In this document: in pieces, positions 9,574 to 16,823 of the stretch | Position numbering within the stretch: the stretch's first letter is position 1 | Layout of the letters: the number at the start of each line of letters is the position of its first letter | Origin: Seleniivibrio woodruffii | Lineage (GTDB): Bacteria > Chrysiogenota > Deferribacteres > Deferribacterales > Geovibrionaceae | Length of the DNA: 64,000 bases | Assembly (NCBI RefSeq): GCF_004339245.1 | Contig: NZ_SMGG01000003.1 | Span: 680,672 to 744,671 of the forward strand | Direction of reading: 5' to 3' | Program-made: the position numbers and the translations under genes | The notes under the pieces: generated by a model | Databases searched by the model: none | Told to the model about the DNA's origin: nothing | Seen by the model: the letters and a program-made list of their open reading frames with translations, nothing else

Positions 9574-9602
9574 AATATCACTTTGAAAAAGTTTGTTGTC
9601 AA
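9574..9602 (-). promoter_or_regulatory. Sigma70-type promoter of the yfcE-like gene
   Basis: On the minus strand a perfect TTGACA (9602-9597) is followed after 17 bases by GATATT (9579-9574), four of six matches to the -10 consensus. Six bases then precede the ATG at 9567, so transcription would start at or next to the start codon. Confidence 0.5.
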
Positions 9603-9661
9603 CATCTAAAAGATTTGTGATACTGAGCCGGTCGGGAAGACTTTTCGCAGCGAGATAAGGA

Positions 9662-10798
9662 ATGGAAATACCTTTTTATTCACAGCTTAGGGCACTGTCC
9701 AAACAGTGCGGTTTTCAGGCATATCTTGTGGGTGGGTGTGTTCGGGATATCCTTCTGAAAAGGGATGTCGGCGATGTTGATCTGGTCTGTTTTTCCCATG
9801 ACTATAAGGAATATGCGCAGGCTGTCCGTGTTATTCTGCCTTCGGCATGGGTGGAGTTTAAGGACAATATCCGCCTTGTCTGCCCCGACACAGAGCTTGA
9901 TATTTCAAAACCCAGAGGCGAAACCATTCAGGAGGATCTGCGGATGCGTGACTTCACCATCAACAGCCTTGCGATGGATTTCGACGGTAATATAACAGGC
10001 GACAGCGCAGATGTCTTTGCGGGAGTCATCCGCCATGTTGCAGATCACACCTTTTCGGACGATCCACTGCGGATGCTGAGGGCGTTCCGCTTTCAGGCAC
10101 AGCTGGGGTTCGGTATAGCCGAAGAGACCATGTGCAAGATAGCCGCTGAAAAAGATATGATAGACCGTCCCGCCTCCGAGCGTATTCTGCAGGAGCTGGG
10201 AAAGCTGTTTAACGGCAGATATGCGGGTGTTGCAGTAATCTCTATGAACGACAGCGGGCTTTTCGGAAAAATATTCAGAGGCGCAAAGCTCTCCGCAGTG
10301 GTTGTTGAAGCGGCCAAGATGTCCTTCGGGGCGGAATTTTTCCTTGGGGCACTGCTTTTTGATCAGCCGGAGACAGAACAGACCATAAAAGGGCTGGGGC
10401 TTTCGCTTAAATCATCGAAAACCATTTTCCGCACGGCGGAACTGGCGGCGAAACTGCGGGAGAACAGCAGAACATGCGATATTTTTGCCCTGAGAAAGCT
10501 GATATACGAATATCCGGACGAGGTTAAGGATTCTCTGCTGATCTTCGGCATAGCCTCCGCAGGGGAGTGTGCCGAGGTATGGGACACCGAGAGCTACGTT
10601 CACAGGGTTATGATAGAAATGGGGCATGTGGATTTTGAAACGCCGATGAAGATCAGCGGCGGTTTTCTGATGTCCATGGGCATTCCTGCGGGAAAACTGA
10701 TGGGCGAAATCATTGGCGATGTGCGGCCTAAGCTTGCGGCGAAAGAGATCCTGTCGCTGGAAGAGGCCGAAAAGTATATAAGAGAAAAATACTTATAA
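9662..10798 (+). CDS. tRNA nucleotidyltransferase / poly(A) polymerase family protein
   Basis: This 378-residue class II nucleotidyltransferase has YLVGGCVRDILL at about 21-32 and the catalytic carboxylates in GDVDLV. Its other family motifs are RMRDFTINSLAMDFDG (RRDFTINA-like) and DPLRMLRAFRFQAQL. It adds CCA (or part of it) to tRNA 3' ends. At least four tRNA genes in this window lack an encoded CCA, so this activity is needed. Class II sequences alone do not safely separate CCA-adding, CC-adding, A-adding and poly(A) enzymes. ATG at 9662 follows a purine-rich GATAAGGA. Confidence 0.85.
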   Translation: MEIPFYSQLRALSKQCGFQAYLVGGCVRDILLKRDVGDVDLVCFSHDYKEYAQAVRVILPSAWVEFKDNIRLVCPDTELDISKPRGETIQEDLRMRDFTINSLAMDFDGNITGDSADVFAGVIRHVADHTFSDDPLRMLRAFRFQAQLGFGIAEETMCKIAAEKDMIDRPASERILQELGKLFNGRYAGVAVISMNDSGLFGKIFRGAKLSAVVVEAAKMSFGAEFFLGALLFDQPETEQTIKGLGLSLKSSKTIFRTAELAAKLRENSRTCDIFALRKLIYEYPDEVKDSLLIFGIASAGECAEVWDTESYVHRVMIEMGHVDFETPMKISGGFLMSMGIPAGKLMGEIIGDVRPKLAAKEILSLEEAEKYIREKYL

Positions 10799-10860
10799 CG
10801 TTCCGCCTCCCTCGCAGGGGCGGCGTTGTCTGGTCTATTAAACTTATTTTGGATGTGCAT

Positions 10861-11625
10861 ATGAGATTTTGCAGATTTCTGGACGGGCTGGCTGAGAAAA
10901 AAGGTATTGTTGACGGAGACGTTATCCGTGAGATAGAGGGTTCTTTCTTCGGAGAATACGTTGTGACGGACAGAGTGCGTGATTTTGCATCGGCAAAACT
11001 CCTGCCTCCGGTCAATCCTTCAAAATTCGTCTGTGTTGCCAGAAACTATTCCGAACACGCAAAGGAACTGGGCAACGAGGTTCCCGAAGTGCCCATGATA
11101 TTTCTGAAACCTTCAACAGCCGTATGCGGTCACGGGGACGAGGTTATTTTTCCCCGAACCAGCCAGCATGTGGATTTTGAAGGCGAACTGGCTGTGGTCA
11201 TAGGACAGAAATGCAGAAAGGTGAAGCGTGAGCACGCCGAAAGATATATATTCGGCTACACCTGCATAAACGACTACACGGCAAGAGACCTTCAGAAGAT
11301 AGATAATAAATTTGCCAGAGCCAAGGGTTTCGACACCTTCGCCCCCATAGGGCCGGTCATTCAGACGGACTTCGACTGGCGCACGGCAAGGATAAAAACA
11401 TTCGTTAACGGCGAGCTGAAACAGGACGGCACAACCGACCTTATGATAAACGACGTTCCCGCTCTGATAGAGTTCATGAGCGAGATAATGACCCTTCTGC
11501 CGGGCGATGTCATTGCCACCGGAACTCCGGCGGGCATAGGGCGTGTGCAGGTGGGCGACACTGTCGATGTTGAGATAGAAGGCATCGGCAGACTGTCAAA
11601 CGTTATAGCAGCCGATGGAAAATAG
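10861..11625 (+). CDS. Fumarylacetoacetate hydrolase-family protein
   Basis: I place the start at ATG 10861 (254 residues); an in-frame TTG at 10849 is possible but lacks a better ribosome site. The fold is FAH-like: NPSKFVCVARNYSEHAKELG, a metal-binding E/D set in HVDFEGELAVVIG, KGFDTFAPIGP, and the C-terminal PGDVIATGTPAGIGRVQVGD. Members hydrolyse or decarboxylate acylpyruvates and related 2-oxo acids (FahA, HpcE, oxaloacetate tautomerase/YcgM types). The short N-terminal extension resembles the YcgM/acylpyruvase branch. The substrate is unassigned. Its end overlaps the next gene by 11 bases. Confidence 0.87.
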   Translation: MRFCRFLDGLAEKKGIVDGDVIREIEGSFFGEYVVTDRVRDFASAKLLPPVNPSKFVCVARNYSEHAKELGNEVPEVPMIFLKPSTAVCGHGDEVIFPRTSQHVDFEGELAVVIGQKCRKVKREHAERYIFGYTCINDYTARDLQKIDNKFARAKGFDTFAPIGPVIQTDFDWRTARIKTFVNGELKQDGTTDLMINDVPALIEFMSEIMTLLPGDVIATGTPAGIGRVQVGDTVDVEIEGIGRLSNVIAADGK

Positions 11626-11854
11626 AGTGGACTGTCTGCTGTGCGGCACCTGCTGCACCGCTTTCGACATTAAAGAGATAGACAAAAAGGCCGGAGAGCG
11701 ATGCAGATTTCTCTCACCGGAAAATCTCTGCACAATATACGAGAAACGTCCGTGGGGCTGTAAGGGCTATAAGCCGGACGAGCTCTGTGTCCTCGTCAGC
11801 ACTCTGAAAGACGAGGAGAAGGTCAAAGTTTTCAGAAACATATACGAGGTTTAG
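11615..11854 (+). CDS. YkgJ-like cysteine-cluster protein
   Basis: This small 79-residue protein has the pattern CLLCGTCCTAF near the start, then CRFLSP, CTIYEKRPWGC and a last Cys in KPDELC. It matches the YkgJ/CxxCxxCC family thought to bind Zn or Fe(-S). The RPWGCKGY segment is the family-typical RPxxCRxF variant. Function is unknown. It starts inside the FAH-family gene and its stop abuts the ATG of coaE, so it is translationally linked to both. Confidence 0.8.
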   Translation: MENRVDCLLCGTCCTAFDIKEIDKKAGERCRFLSPENLCTIYEKRPWGCKGYKPDELCVLVSTLKDEEKVKVFRNIYEV

Positions 11855-12481
11855 ATGTATCTGGGGCTCACAGGCAACATCGCAAGCGGAAAGAGTACGG
11901 CGGCCATGTTCTTTGAAAAGCACGGCTGTTACTGCATAGATACGGACGAGATAAGCCGAATAGTCATGCGGCCGGGTGAAGCCGCCTATGAAGGCGTGGT
12001 TCAGGCTTTCGGAAACGATGTTGTTTCGGAGGACGGAACTCTTGACAGAGCGAAGATTAGGGGTATTGTGTTCAACGATCCCGAAAAGCGGAAGGTTCTG
12101 GAGGGGATAGTTCAGCCTGCGATACTGAAATATGAATCCAAGGCTGTAGGAGCCATAAAGGGCAAGGACGACAAGGCCGTCATAATCACTCAGGCGGCAC
12201 TGACTGTGGAATCCGGAAGCTATAAGAGGTTTGACGGGCTTATAGTGGTTTATACCGATCCGCAGGTTCAGCTTGAGCGGGTTGTTAAGCGGGACAGGAT
12301 ATCCGAAGAGGATGCCCGCAAGATAATCGATGCCCAGATGCCCATTGAAGAGAAGCTGAAATACGCAAACTTTATTATAAATAATTCCGGCGACCACGAC
12401 AGGCTTGAGCGTGAGGTTCGGCGGGTGATTGAGCTGATAAAACTTTTCGGCAAATGTAAAAAGATGTCGTCAAAAAAGTGA
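11855..12481 (+). CDS. coaE: Dephospho-CoA kinase
   Basis: This 208-residue P-loop kinase phosphorylates the 3'-OH of dephospho-CoA, the last step of CoA synthesis. It has the P-loop GLTGNIASGKST at residues 4-15, the substrate motif CIDTDEISR, and a lid region with RVVKRDRISEEDARKI. Q-x-P in DAQMPIEEK is also characteristic of CoaE. Length is normal. ATG follows directly on the previous stop (TAGATG). A few residues (KCKKMSSKK) form a basic tail beyond the usual end. Confidence 0.93.
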   Translation: MYLGLTGNIASGKSTAAMFFEKHGCYCIDTDEISRIVMRPGEAAYEGVVQAFGNDVVSEDGTLDRAKIRGIVFNDPEKRKVLEGIVQPAILKYESKAVGAIKGKDDKAVIITQAALTVESGSYKRFDGLIVVYTDPQVQLERVVKRDRISEEDARKIIDAQMPIEEKLKYANFIINNSGDHDRLEREVRRVIELIKLFGKCKKMSSKK

Positions 12482-12484
12482 ATC

Positions 12485-12525
12485 TTCTCCCTCCTTTGAC
12501 AAAGGAGGGTTGGGGTGGATTTTCT
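12485..12525 (+). repeat. Family A intergenic palindrome (CCTCC-TTT stem)
   Basis: A perfect nine-pair hairpin, CCCTCCTTT (12489-12497) with AAAGGAGGG (12501-12509) around a three-base loop, is followed by TTGGGGTGGATTTTCT. The same stem plus GGGGTGGATT tail recurs near 25650 and, inverted, near 29990. The stem lacks a T-tract on the plus strand, so I call it a repeat rather than a terminator. Confidence 0.7.
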
Positions 12526-12593
12526 GAGAATTTAATTTAAATCCCTTTAATCTCCTTCAAAAAGTGGGGAAATATTGTGCGGGAGGACAGAAT

Positions 12594-12938
12594 ATGCACG
12601 AAGTAGGTGTTGCCACCAGTCTTATCGAACTGGTGATAGAGACCGCAAAGGCCAACGATGCCAAGATTGTGCGCAGTGTCACGGCAAAAATAGGGAGACT
12701 CTCCGCCGTTGACGGCGAGGCACTGAAATTCGCCTATGAGGCCATCAAAGAGGACTACCCAATTCTGGCGGAGTCAACACTCATAATCGACAATGTTCCC
12801 GTTACGGGGAAATGTGAATCCTGCGGCGAAACCGACACCTATGAGGAGATGTTCTTCTCCTGTTCAAAGTGCGGTTCATTCAGCGTTAAGCTCCTTACAG
12901 GCGAAGAACTTACGGTTTCAGAAATAGAGGTGGACTGA
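12594..12938 (+). CDS. hypA: Hydrogenase/urease nickel incorporation protein HypA
   Basis: The start is ATG 12594, behind GGGAGGA at 12581-12587. It gives MHEVGVATSL, where His2 and Glu3 are the conserved Ni-binding residues (114 residues in all). A structural zinc site is formed by CESCG and CSKCG, 14-15 residues apart. HypA delivers Ni2+ with HypB to NiFe-hydrogenase precursors. The downstream hypB overlaps by one base (TGATG). No hydrogenase subunit or other hyp gene is present in the window. Confidence 0.93.
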   Translation: MHEVGVATSLIELVIETAKANDAKIVRSVTAKIGRLSAVDGEALKFAYEAIKEDYPILAESTLIIDNVPVTGKCESCGETDTYEEMFFSCSKCGSFSVKLLTGEELTVSEIEVD

Positions 12939-13591
12939 TGAAGATTGTTAATGTGCAGGAAAAAATACTCACCAAGAACGAGATGAAGGCCGCAGAGATG
13001 CGAGAGAAACTCAAATCCGTAGCGGTTCTCAACTTTGTTTCATCCCCCGGCAGCGGAAAGACCTCCACTCTGGAAAAAGTTCTGGTGATGCTTAAAGATA
13101 GATACAAAATAGCCGTTGTTGAGGGCGACCAGCAAACGACCCACGATGCGGACAGGATAAACGCCACGGGAGTTAAAGCGTTTCAGGTGAACACAGGAAA
13201 CGCATGCCACCTTGAGGCGATAGACATCGAAAGGGCACTGGAAACTCTGGGCTACGACCTTGATCTGCTGATAATCGAAAACGTGGGCAACCTTGTTTGT
13301 CCTGCGGAATACGATCTGGGCGAGGATGCGAAGGTTGTTCTGCTCTCCGTTACCGAAGGGGACGACAAACCTGCCAAATACCCCGTTATGACCCGTGCAG
13401 GTTCGGCCTATATCATCAATAAGATAGACCTGCTCCCCTATGTGGATTTCAATGTGGACAAATGCATTGAATATGCAAGGGGCATTCAGCCTGAGCTTGA
13501 GTTCTTCACCACTTCATGCAGAACCGGAGAGGGGCTTGACAAAGTGGCTGACTACATCGAAAGAATGATCCTGAAGAAAAAAGGGAAATAG
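12938..13591 (+). CDS. hypB: Hydrogenase nickel incorporation GTPase HypB
   Basis: This 217-residue SIMIBI GTPase has the P-loop SSPGSGKTS near 34-42, the switch region VVEGDQQTTHDADR, the metal/dimer motif GNACHLEA, and the G4 motif NKIDL. It lacks the N-terminal His-rich stretch and CXXCGC high-affinity nickel site found in some homologues, so nickel storage is unlikely. It couples GTP hydrolysis to Ni insertion together with HypA, its translationally coupled neighbour. Its TAG is directly followed by the ATG of rnhB. Confidence 0.94.
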   Translation: MKIVNVQEKILTKNEMKAAEMREKLKSVAVLNFVSSPGSGKTSTLEKVLVMLKDRYKIAVVEGDQQTTHDADRINATGVKAFQVNTGNACHLEAIDIERALETLGYDLDLLIIENVGNLVCPAEYDLGEDAKVVLLSVTEGDDKPAKYPVMTRAGSAYIINKIDLLPYVDFNVDKCIEYARGIQPELEFFTTSCRTGEGLDKVADYIERMILKKKGK

Positions 13592-14143
13592 ATGCTCACT
13601 GTCGGAATAGACGAGGTGGGCAGGGGATGTCTGGCGGGGCCTGTGGTTGCCGCCTGCGTCATTCTGCCTGAGGATTTTTCCGATGAACGCCTCATCGACT
13701 CGAAAAAAATTCCCGAAAAGCGCAGAAAGCTTCTGGACGGGGTTATCCGTCAGAACGCCCTTGCCATAGGCATCGGCATTGTGGAGAACACCGTCATTGA
13801 CGAAATAAACATTGTCAACGCCACCAAGCGTGCCATGATGGACGCTCTGGGTCAGATAACCATAGAATATCATAAGATAATCGTGGACGCTGTTGAGCTG
13901 AAAGACGTTAAAGTGCCACTGGAACACCCGTTCAAAGCAGAGGATAAGTTTCAGTGCGTTGCCGCCGCCTCTATTGTTGCGAAGGTCTTTCGGGATGCGC
14001 TGATGACGAAGATGCACATTCAGTATCCCGACTACGACTGGTATTCCAACAAAGGCTACGGCGCACCCAAACACCTTGAAGGCATACGGAAACACGGGCT
14101 GACGCCTCTGCACCGTCTGACATTCTGCGGGAACTTCATCTGA
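13592..14143 (+). CDS. rnhB: Ribonuclease HII
   Basis: This 183-residue RNase HII removes ribonucleotides from RNA-DNA duplexes. The catalytic N-terminus VGIDEVGRGCLAGPVVA carries D6 and E7; a further Asp is in IIVDAVELK, and the last acidic/His region is SIVAKVFRDALM. KGYGAPKHLEGIRKHG and HRLTFC are typical C-terminal motifs. The stop overlaps the ATG of the next gene by one base (TGATG), a common arrangement of rnhB with yraN. Confidence 0.94.
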   Translation: MLTVGIDEVGRGCLAGPVVAACVILPEDFSDERLIDSKKIPEKRRKLLDGVIRQNALAIGIGIVENTVIDEINIVNATKRAMMDALGQITIEYHKIIVDAVELKDVKVPLEHPFKAEDKFQCVAAASIVAKVFRDALMTKMHIQYPDYDWYSNKGYGAPKHLEGIRKHGLTPLHRLTFCGNFI

Positions 14144-14475
14144 TGCTGGGGCTTGGCGGAAAGGGCGAGAAACAGGCTGAGAAATACCTTGTTTCTCAGG
14201 GCTATGAGATAGTTGAGAGAAATTTCCGCTGTAAGTTCGGCGAGATAGACATAATAGCCCGAAAGGGGGGCGTTCTGGTGTTTGTTGAAGTGAAGACCAG
14301 AAGCGGTTCCGGTTTCGGAATGGGGTTTGAATCCGTGACGCAGAAAAAGCAGGAGAAGCTTCTGCTCACTGCGCAGGCATACATGGCGGGTCGGCCGCCC
14401 ACAGCCGCACGGTTTGACGTTGTCTCAATAGACAGCGGCAAAATAACCCATATTCAGAATGCGTTCGGAGCATAA
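14143..14475 (+). CDS. UPF0102/YraN-family nuclease-like protein
   Basis: This 110-residue protein has the YraN pattern: GEKQAEKYLVSQGYEIVERN, FGEIDIIARKGGVLVFVEVK (the E...D...EVK constellation of a PD-(D/E)XK-like fold) and TRSGSGFG. The biochemical role is not established. It follows rnhB with a one-base overlap. A short gap with no strong terminator separates it from the next gene. Confidence 0.9.
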   Translation: MLGLGGKGEKQAEKYLVSQGYEIVERNFRCKFGEIDIIARKGGVLVFVEVKTRSGSGFGMGFESVTQKKQEKLLLTAQAYMAGRPPTAARFDVVSIDSGKITHIQNAFGA

Positions 14476-14548
14476 CGGCATTTCTGCTTGAAAATTCATC
14501 GCTTGATGATATAATCCTACACCTTTTATAAAATTGGAGAATCTCAAT

Positions 14549-15274
14549 ATGTACACACTTGGCTTGTCGGTTGCGATATCAACTGTTCTTTCGCTCATCC
14601 TTTACTTCCTTACATACAGCATATTCTGGCCGATATTCTTGTTCCTTGTCAGCGTATTGGGTATCAACTTCCTTGTGGGCAAAAAGTTTATGACCAAGCT
14701 CACAGACCATTTCAAACTGGTTGAAAAAGACCTTACCGCAGGACGTTCCGAAAAGGCGATCGAAAGGCTGAAAGAGGCATATCCCTTCGGTAAATGGCAG
14801 TTTTTCGTTAAAGAACAGATAGATGCCCAGATAGGTATCATACTGTACACAGCTCAGAAGTTTGATGAGGCCGAAGCGTATCTGAAAAACGGTTTTTCCA
14901 GAAACTGGATGTCAATGGCTATGCTGGCGGCTCTCAGGTTTAAAGCGGGCGAGTTCGACAAATGCTACACCATCATGGATAAAGCTATCAAAGGCTCTCC
15001 TAAACAGGGCTTTTTATACAGCCTTTACGCATTCTTCCTTCTGGAGAACGGCAACGTTGACAAAGCGGTTGTCATCCTTTCCAAAGGTGCGGACAAAAAC
15101 CCTCTGGACGATAAACTCCAGTCGGCAATGGAAGCCGTTAAAAACGGCAAGAAGCTGAAAATGCAGAACTACGGAAACCTGTGGCTCCAGATGCATCTGG
15201 GCGCAAAACTTCCTCAGGGCGCAAAACCCTATCAGCAGTTCCTTGCAAATCAGCGTATGGGTAAAAGAAGGTAA
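14549..15274 (+). CDS. Membrane-anchored TPR-containing protein, function unknown
   Basis: The ATG at 14549 follows GGAGA (14536-14540) at good spacing, giving 241 residues. The first 45 residues contain two hydrophobic helices. The rest is alpha-helical, with TPR-like repeats (EKAIERLKEAYPFGKW, FDEAEAYLKNGFSRNW, FDKCYTIMDKAIKGSP, VDKAVVILSKGADKNP). This suggests an inner-membrane anchor with a cytoplasmic scaffold. I do not recognise a named family. It lies between yraN and folE2 on the same strand, two bases from folE2's start codon, so co-transcription is likely. Confidence 0.8.
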   Translation: MYTLGLSVAISTVLSLILYFLTYSIFWPIFLFLVSVLGINFLVGKKFMTKLTDHFKLVEKDLTAGRSEKAIERLKEAYPFGKWQFFVKEQIDAQIGIILYTAQKFDEAEAYLKNGFSRNWMSMAMLAALRFKAGEFDKCYTIMDKAIKGSPKQGFLYSLYAFFLLENGNVDKAVVILSKGADKNPLDDKLQSAMEAVKNGKKLKMQNYGNLWLQMHLGAKLPQGAKPYQQFLANQRMGKRR

Positions 15275-15276
15275 TA

Positions 15277-16059
15277 TTGAAAGATATACAGAATCTCAGG
15301 GACAACAGAAACCTTGATGTCGACCGTGTCGGCATCAAGGATCTGCAATATCCCGTTATTCTTTCCGACCGCAACAAGGGCAAACAGAACACTATCGCCC
15401 GCATCAACATGTATGTGCGCCTGCCCCACGATTTCAAAGGCACCCATATGTCAAGGTTCGTTGAGATACTCAGCCGTCACTCCGATGATATAAATCTCTA
15501 CTCTGTCGGGCATATTCTGGACGAAATGAAAGAGCGTCTGGACAGCGAAGAGGCGTTCATAGAGCTGGCTTTCAACTATTTCGTGCGCAAAAAAGCTCCA
15601 GTTTCCGGACAGGAAGCTATGATGGACTACTACTGCGAATATTTCGGTTCGTCAGGCCCGAAAGGGCGTGATGCCGTCATGAGTGTCCGTGTGCCCGTTA
15701 TGACCCTGTGCCCCTGCTCGAAAGAGATAAGCCAATATGGTGCGCATAACCAGAGAGGCTATGTGACCATTTCCGTCCGCATGAAAAAACTTATGTGGAT
15801 AGAGGAGATAATAGAGATTGCCGAGACTTCGGCATCCTCGCCTGTTTACCCTCTGCTGAAACGTGAGGACGAAAAATACGTCACCGAGCATTCATACGAA
15901 AACCCTACCTTTGTGGAGGACGTAGTTCGAAATGCCGCCACAAAGCTGATGGCAGATGAGCGTGTGGTCTGGTTCGAGGTTTCCAGTGAAAACATGGAGA
16001 GCATCCACAACCACTCAGCCTATGCCGTTATAACACGGGATAAGCGGACTCAGTCCTGA
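15277..16059 (+). CDS. folE2: GTP cyclohydrolase FolE2 (type IB)
   Basis: This 260-residue enzyme opens the GTP ring to give 7,8-dihydroneopterin triphosphate for folate (and possibly queuosine) synthesis. The family signature TLCPCSKEIS followed by GAHNQRGYVT is present, with the N-terminal DNRNLDVDRVGIKDLQYP. Type IB enzymes can use metals other than zinc. It starts with TTG behind AGAAGG, and no better ATG exists in frame before the conserved region. It is a full-length family member. Confidence 0.93.
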   Translation: MKDIQNLRDNRNLDVDRVGIKDLQYPVILSDRNKGKQNTIARINMYVRLPHDFKGTHMSRFVEILSRHSDDINLYSVGHILDEMKERLDSEEAFIELAFNYFVRKKAPVSGQEAMMDYYCEYFGSSGPKGRDAVMSVRVPVMTLCPCSKEISQYGAHNQRGYVTISVRMKKLMWIEEIIEIAETSASSPVYPLLKREDEKYVTEHSYENPTFVEDVVRNAATKLMADERVVWFEVSSENMESIHNHSAYAVITRDKRTQS

Positions 16060-16060
16060 C

Positions 16061-16657
16061 ATGCCGTCAGCAGTTCTGCTCTCTTTTCTGCTCTACGTTG
16101 CCATAAGCACCTTCACACCGGGGCCAAATAATCTTATTTCCATGAACACCGCCAGAATGCACGGTTTTTCCGTCACTTTCAGGCTAATAGCGGGAATATC
16201 GTCAGGATTTTTTACTGTGATAGTCCTCAGTGCACTGCTAAGTGCGGGGATGATGGGTGCCAGCGAAAACTACCTTGTTTTTATGAAATACACAGGTGCG
16301 GCATATATCGTCTGGCTGGCGTGGATAGTTTTCAAAGAAAAACCTGAAGAATCACTCCCCAGAAGAAAGGCTCCGACTTTCCTGACCGGATTTCTGCTCC
16401 AGTTCATGAACGTTAAGGGACTTCTGTACGGTCTCACGGTGGTTTCAGGCTTTATTCTGCCCTACTATGACTCTGCGGTATCGATAATTCTGTTCGCTCT
16501 GCTTCTGGCATTTATCAGCGCAATGAGCACCTTTTCATGGGGGCTTGCCGGAAGTTTCTTCAAAAGATTTCTTAATAAGCACTATAAGATAGCTAATGCC
16601 GTAATGGCGATTTTACTGCTTGAGTGCGCTTTCAGCCTTCTTTTCACAAAGTTCTGA
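16061..16657 (+). CDS. LysE/RhtB-family amino acid exporter
   Basis: This 198-residue, highly hydrophobic protein has about six predicted helices. It carries the LysE-superfamily motif TFTPGPNNLISMNTAR near residues 17-32 (the GPxxL core), plus AAYIVWLAWIVFKEKPEE. Such proteins export amino acids or related metabolites across the inner membrane. Substrate is unknown. It starts one base after folE2's stop and is the last gene of this plus-strand run. Confidence 0.87.
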   Translation: MPSAVLLSFLLYVAISTFTPGPNNLISMNTARMHGFSVTFRLIAGISSGFFTVIVLSALLSAGMMGASENYLVFMKYTGAAYIVWLAWIVFKEKPEESLPRRKAPTFLTGFLLQFMNVKGLLYGLTVVSGFILPYYDSAVSIILFALLLAFISAMSTFSWGLAGSFFKRFLNKHYKIANAVMAILLLECAFSLLFTKF

Positions 16658-16665
16658 TTAGAATA

Positions 16666-16757
16666 CCGTCATTCTGAACCCGCAGGATGAAGAATCTCTT
16701 TTCAGGTAATTGACTTATGTTTTCCCGTCACTGCGAGGGCTTCAGCCGGAGAATCTC
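16666..16757. repeat. Family B and C repeat copies between convergent genes
   Basis: GTCATTCTGAACCCGCAGGA followed by TGAAGAATCTCTTTT resembles the copies at 45.8-46.0 kb (family B). Next to it, GTCACTGCGAGGGCTTCAGC plus GGAGAATCTC resembles the copies near 25.55 and 29.1 kb (family C). Both lie between the stops of convergent genes. Confidence 0.6.
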
Positions 16758-16770
16758 TCTTCAACAAAAA

Positions 16771-16801
16771 AAGGCCGTGGAACTTTTCAGCTCACGGCCT
16801 T
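16771..16801 (-). terminator. Rho-independent terminator of mltD
   Basis: AAGGCCGTG (16771-16779) pairs with CACGGCCTT (16793-16801). On the minus strand the stem is followed by a run of Ts (the A-run at 16765-16772), 22 bases after the mltD stop. Confidence 0.8.
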
Positions 16802-16823
16802 CATATATTTACATTAAAAACGC

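Noticed and set aside
12485..12525. Rho-independent terminator of coaE
   Set aside because: Strong stem but no T-run, and the stem plus tail recurs elsewhere; treated as a repeat.
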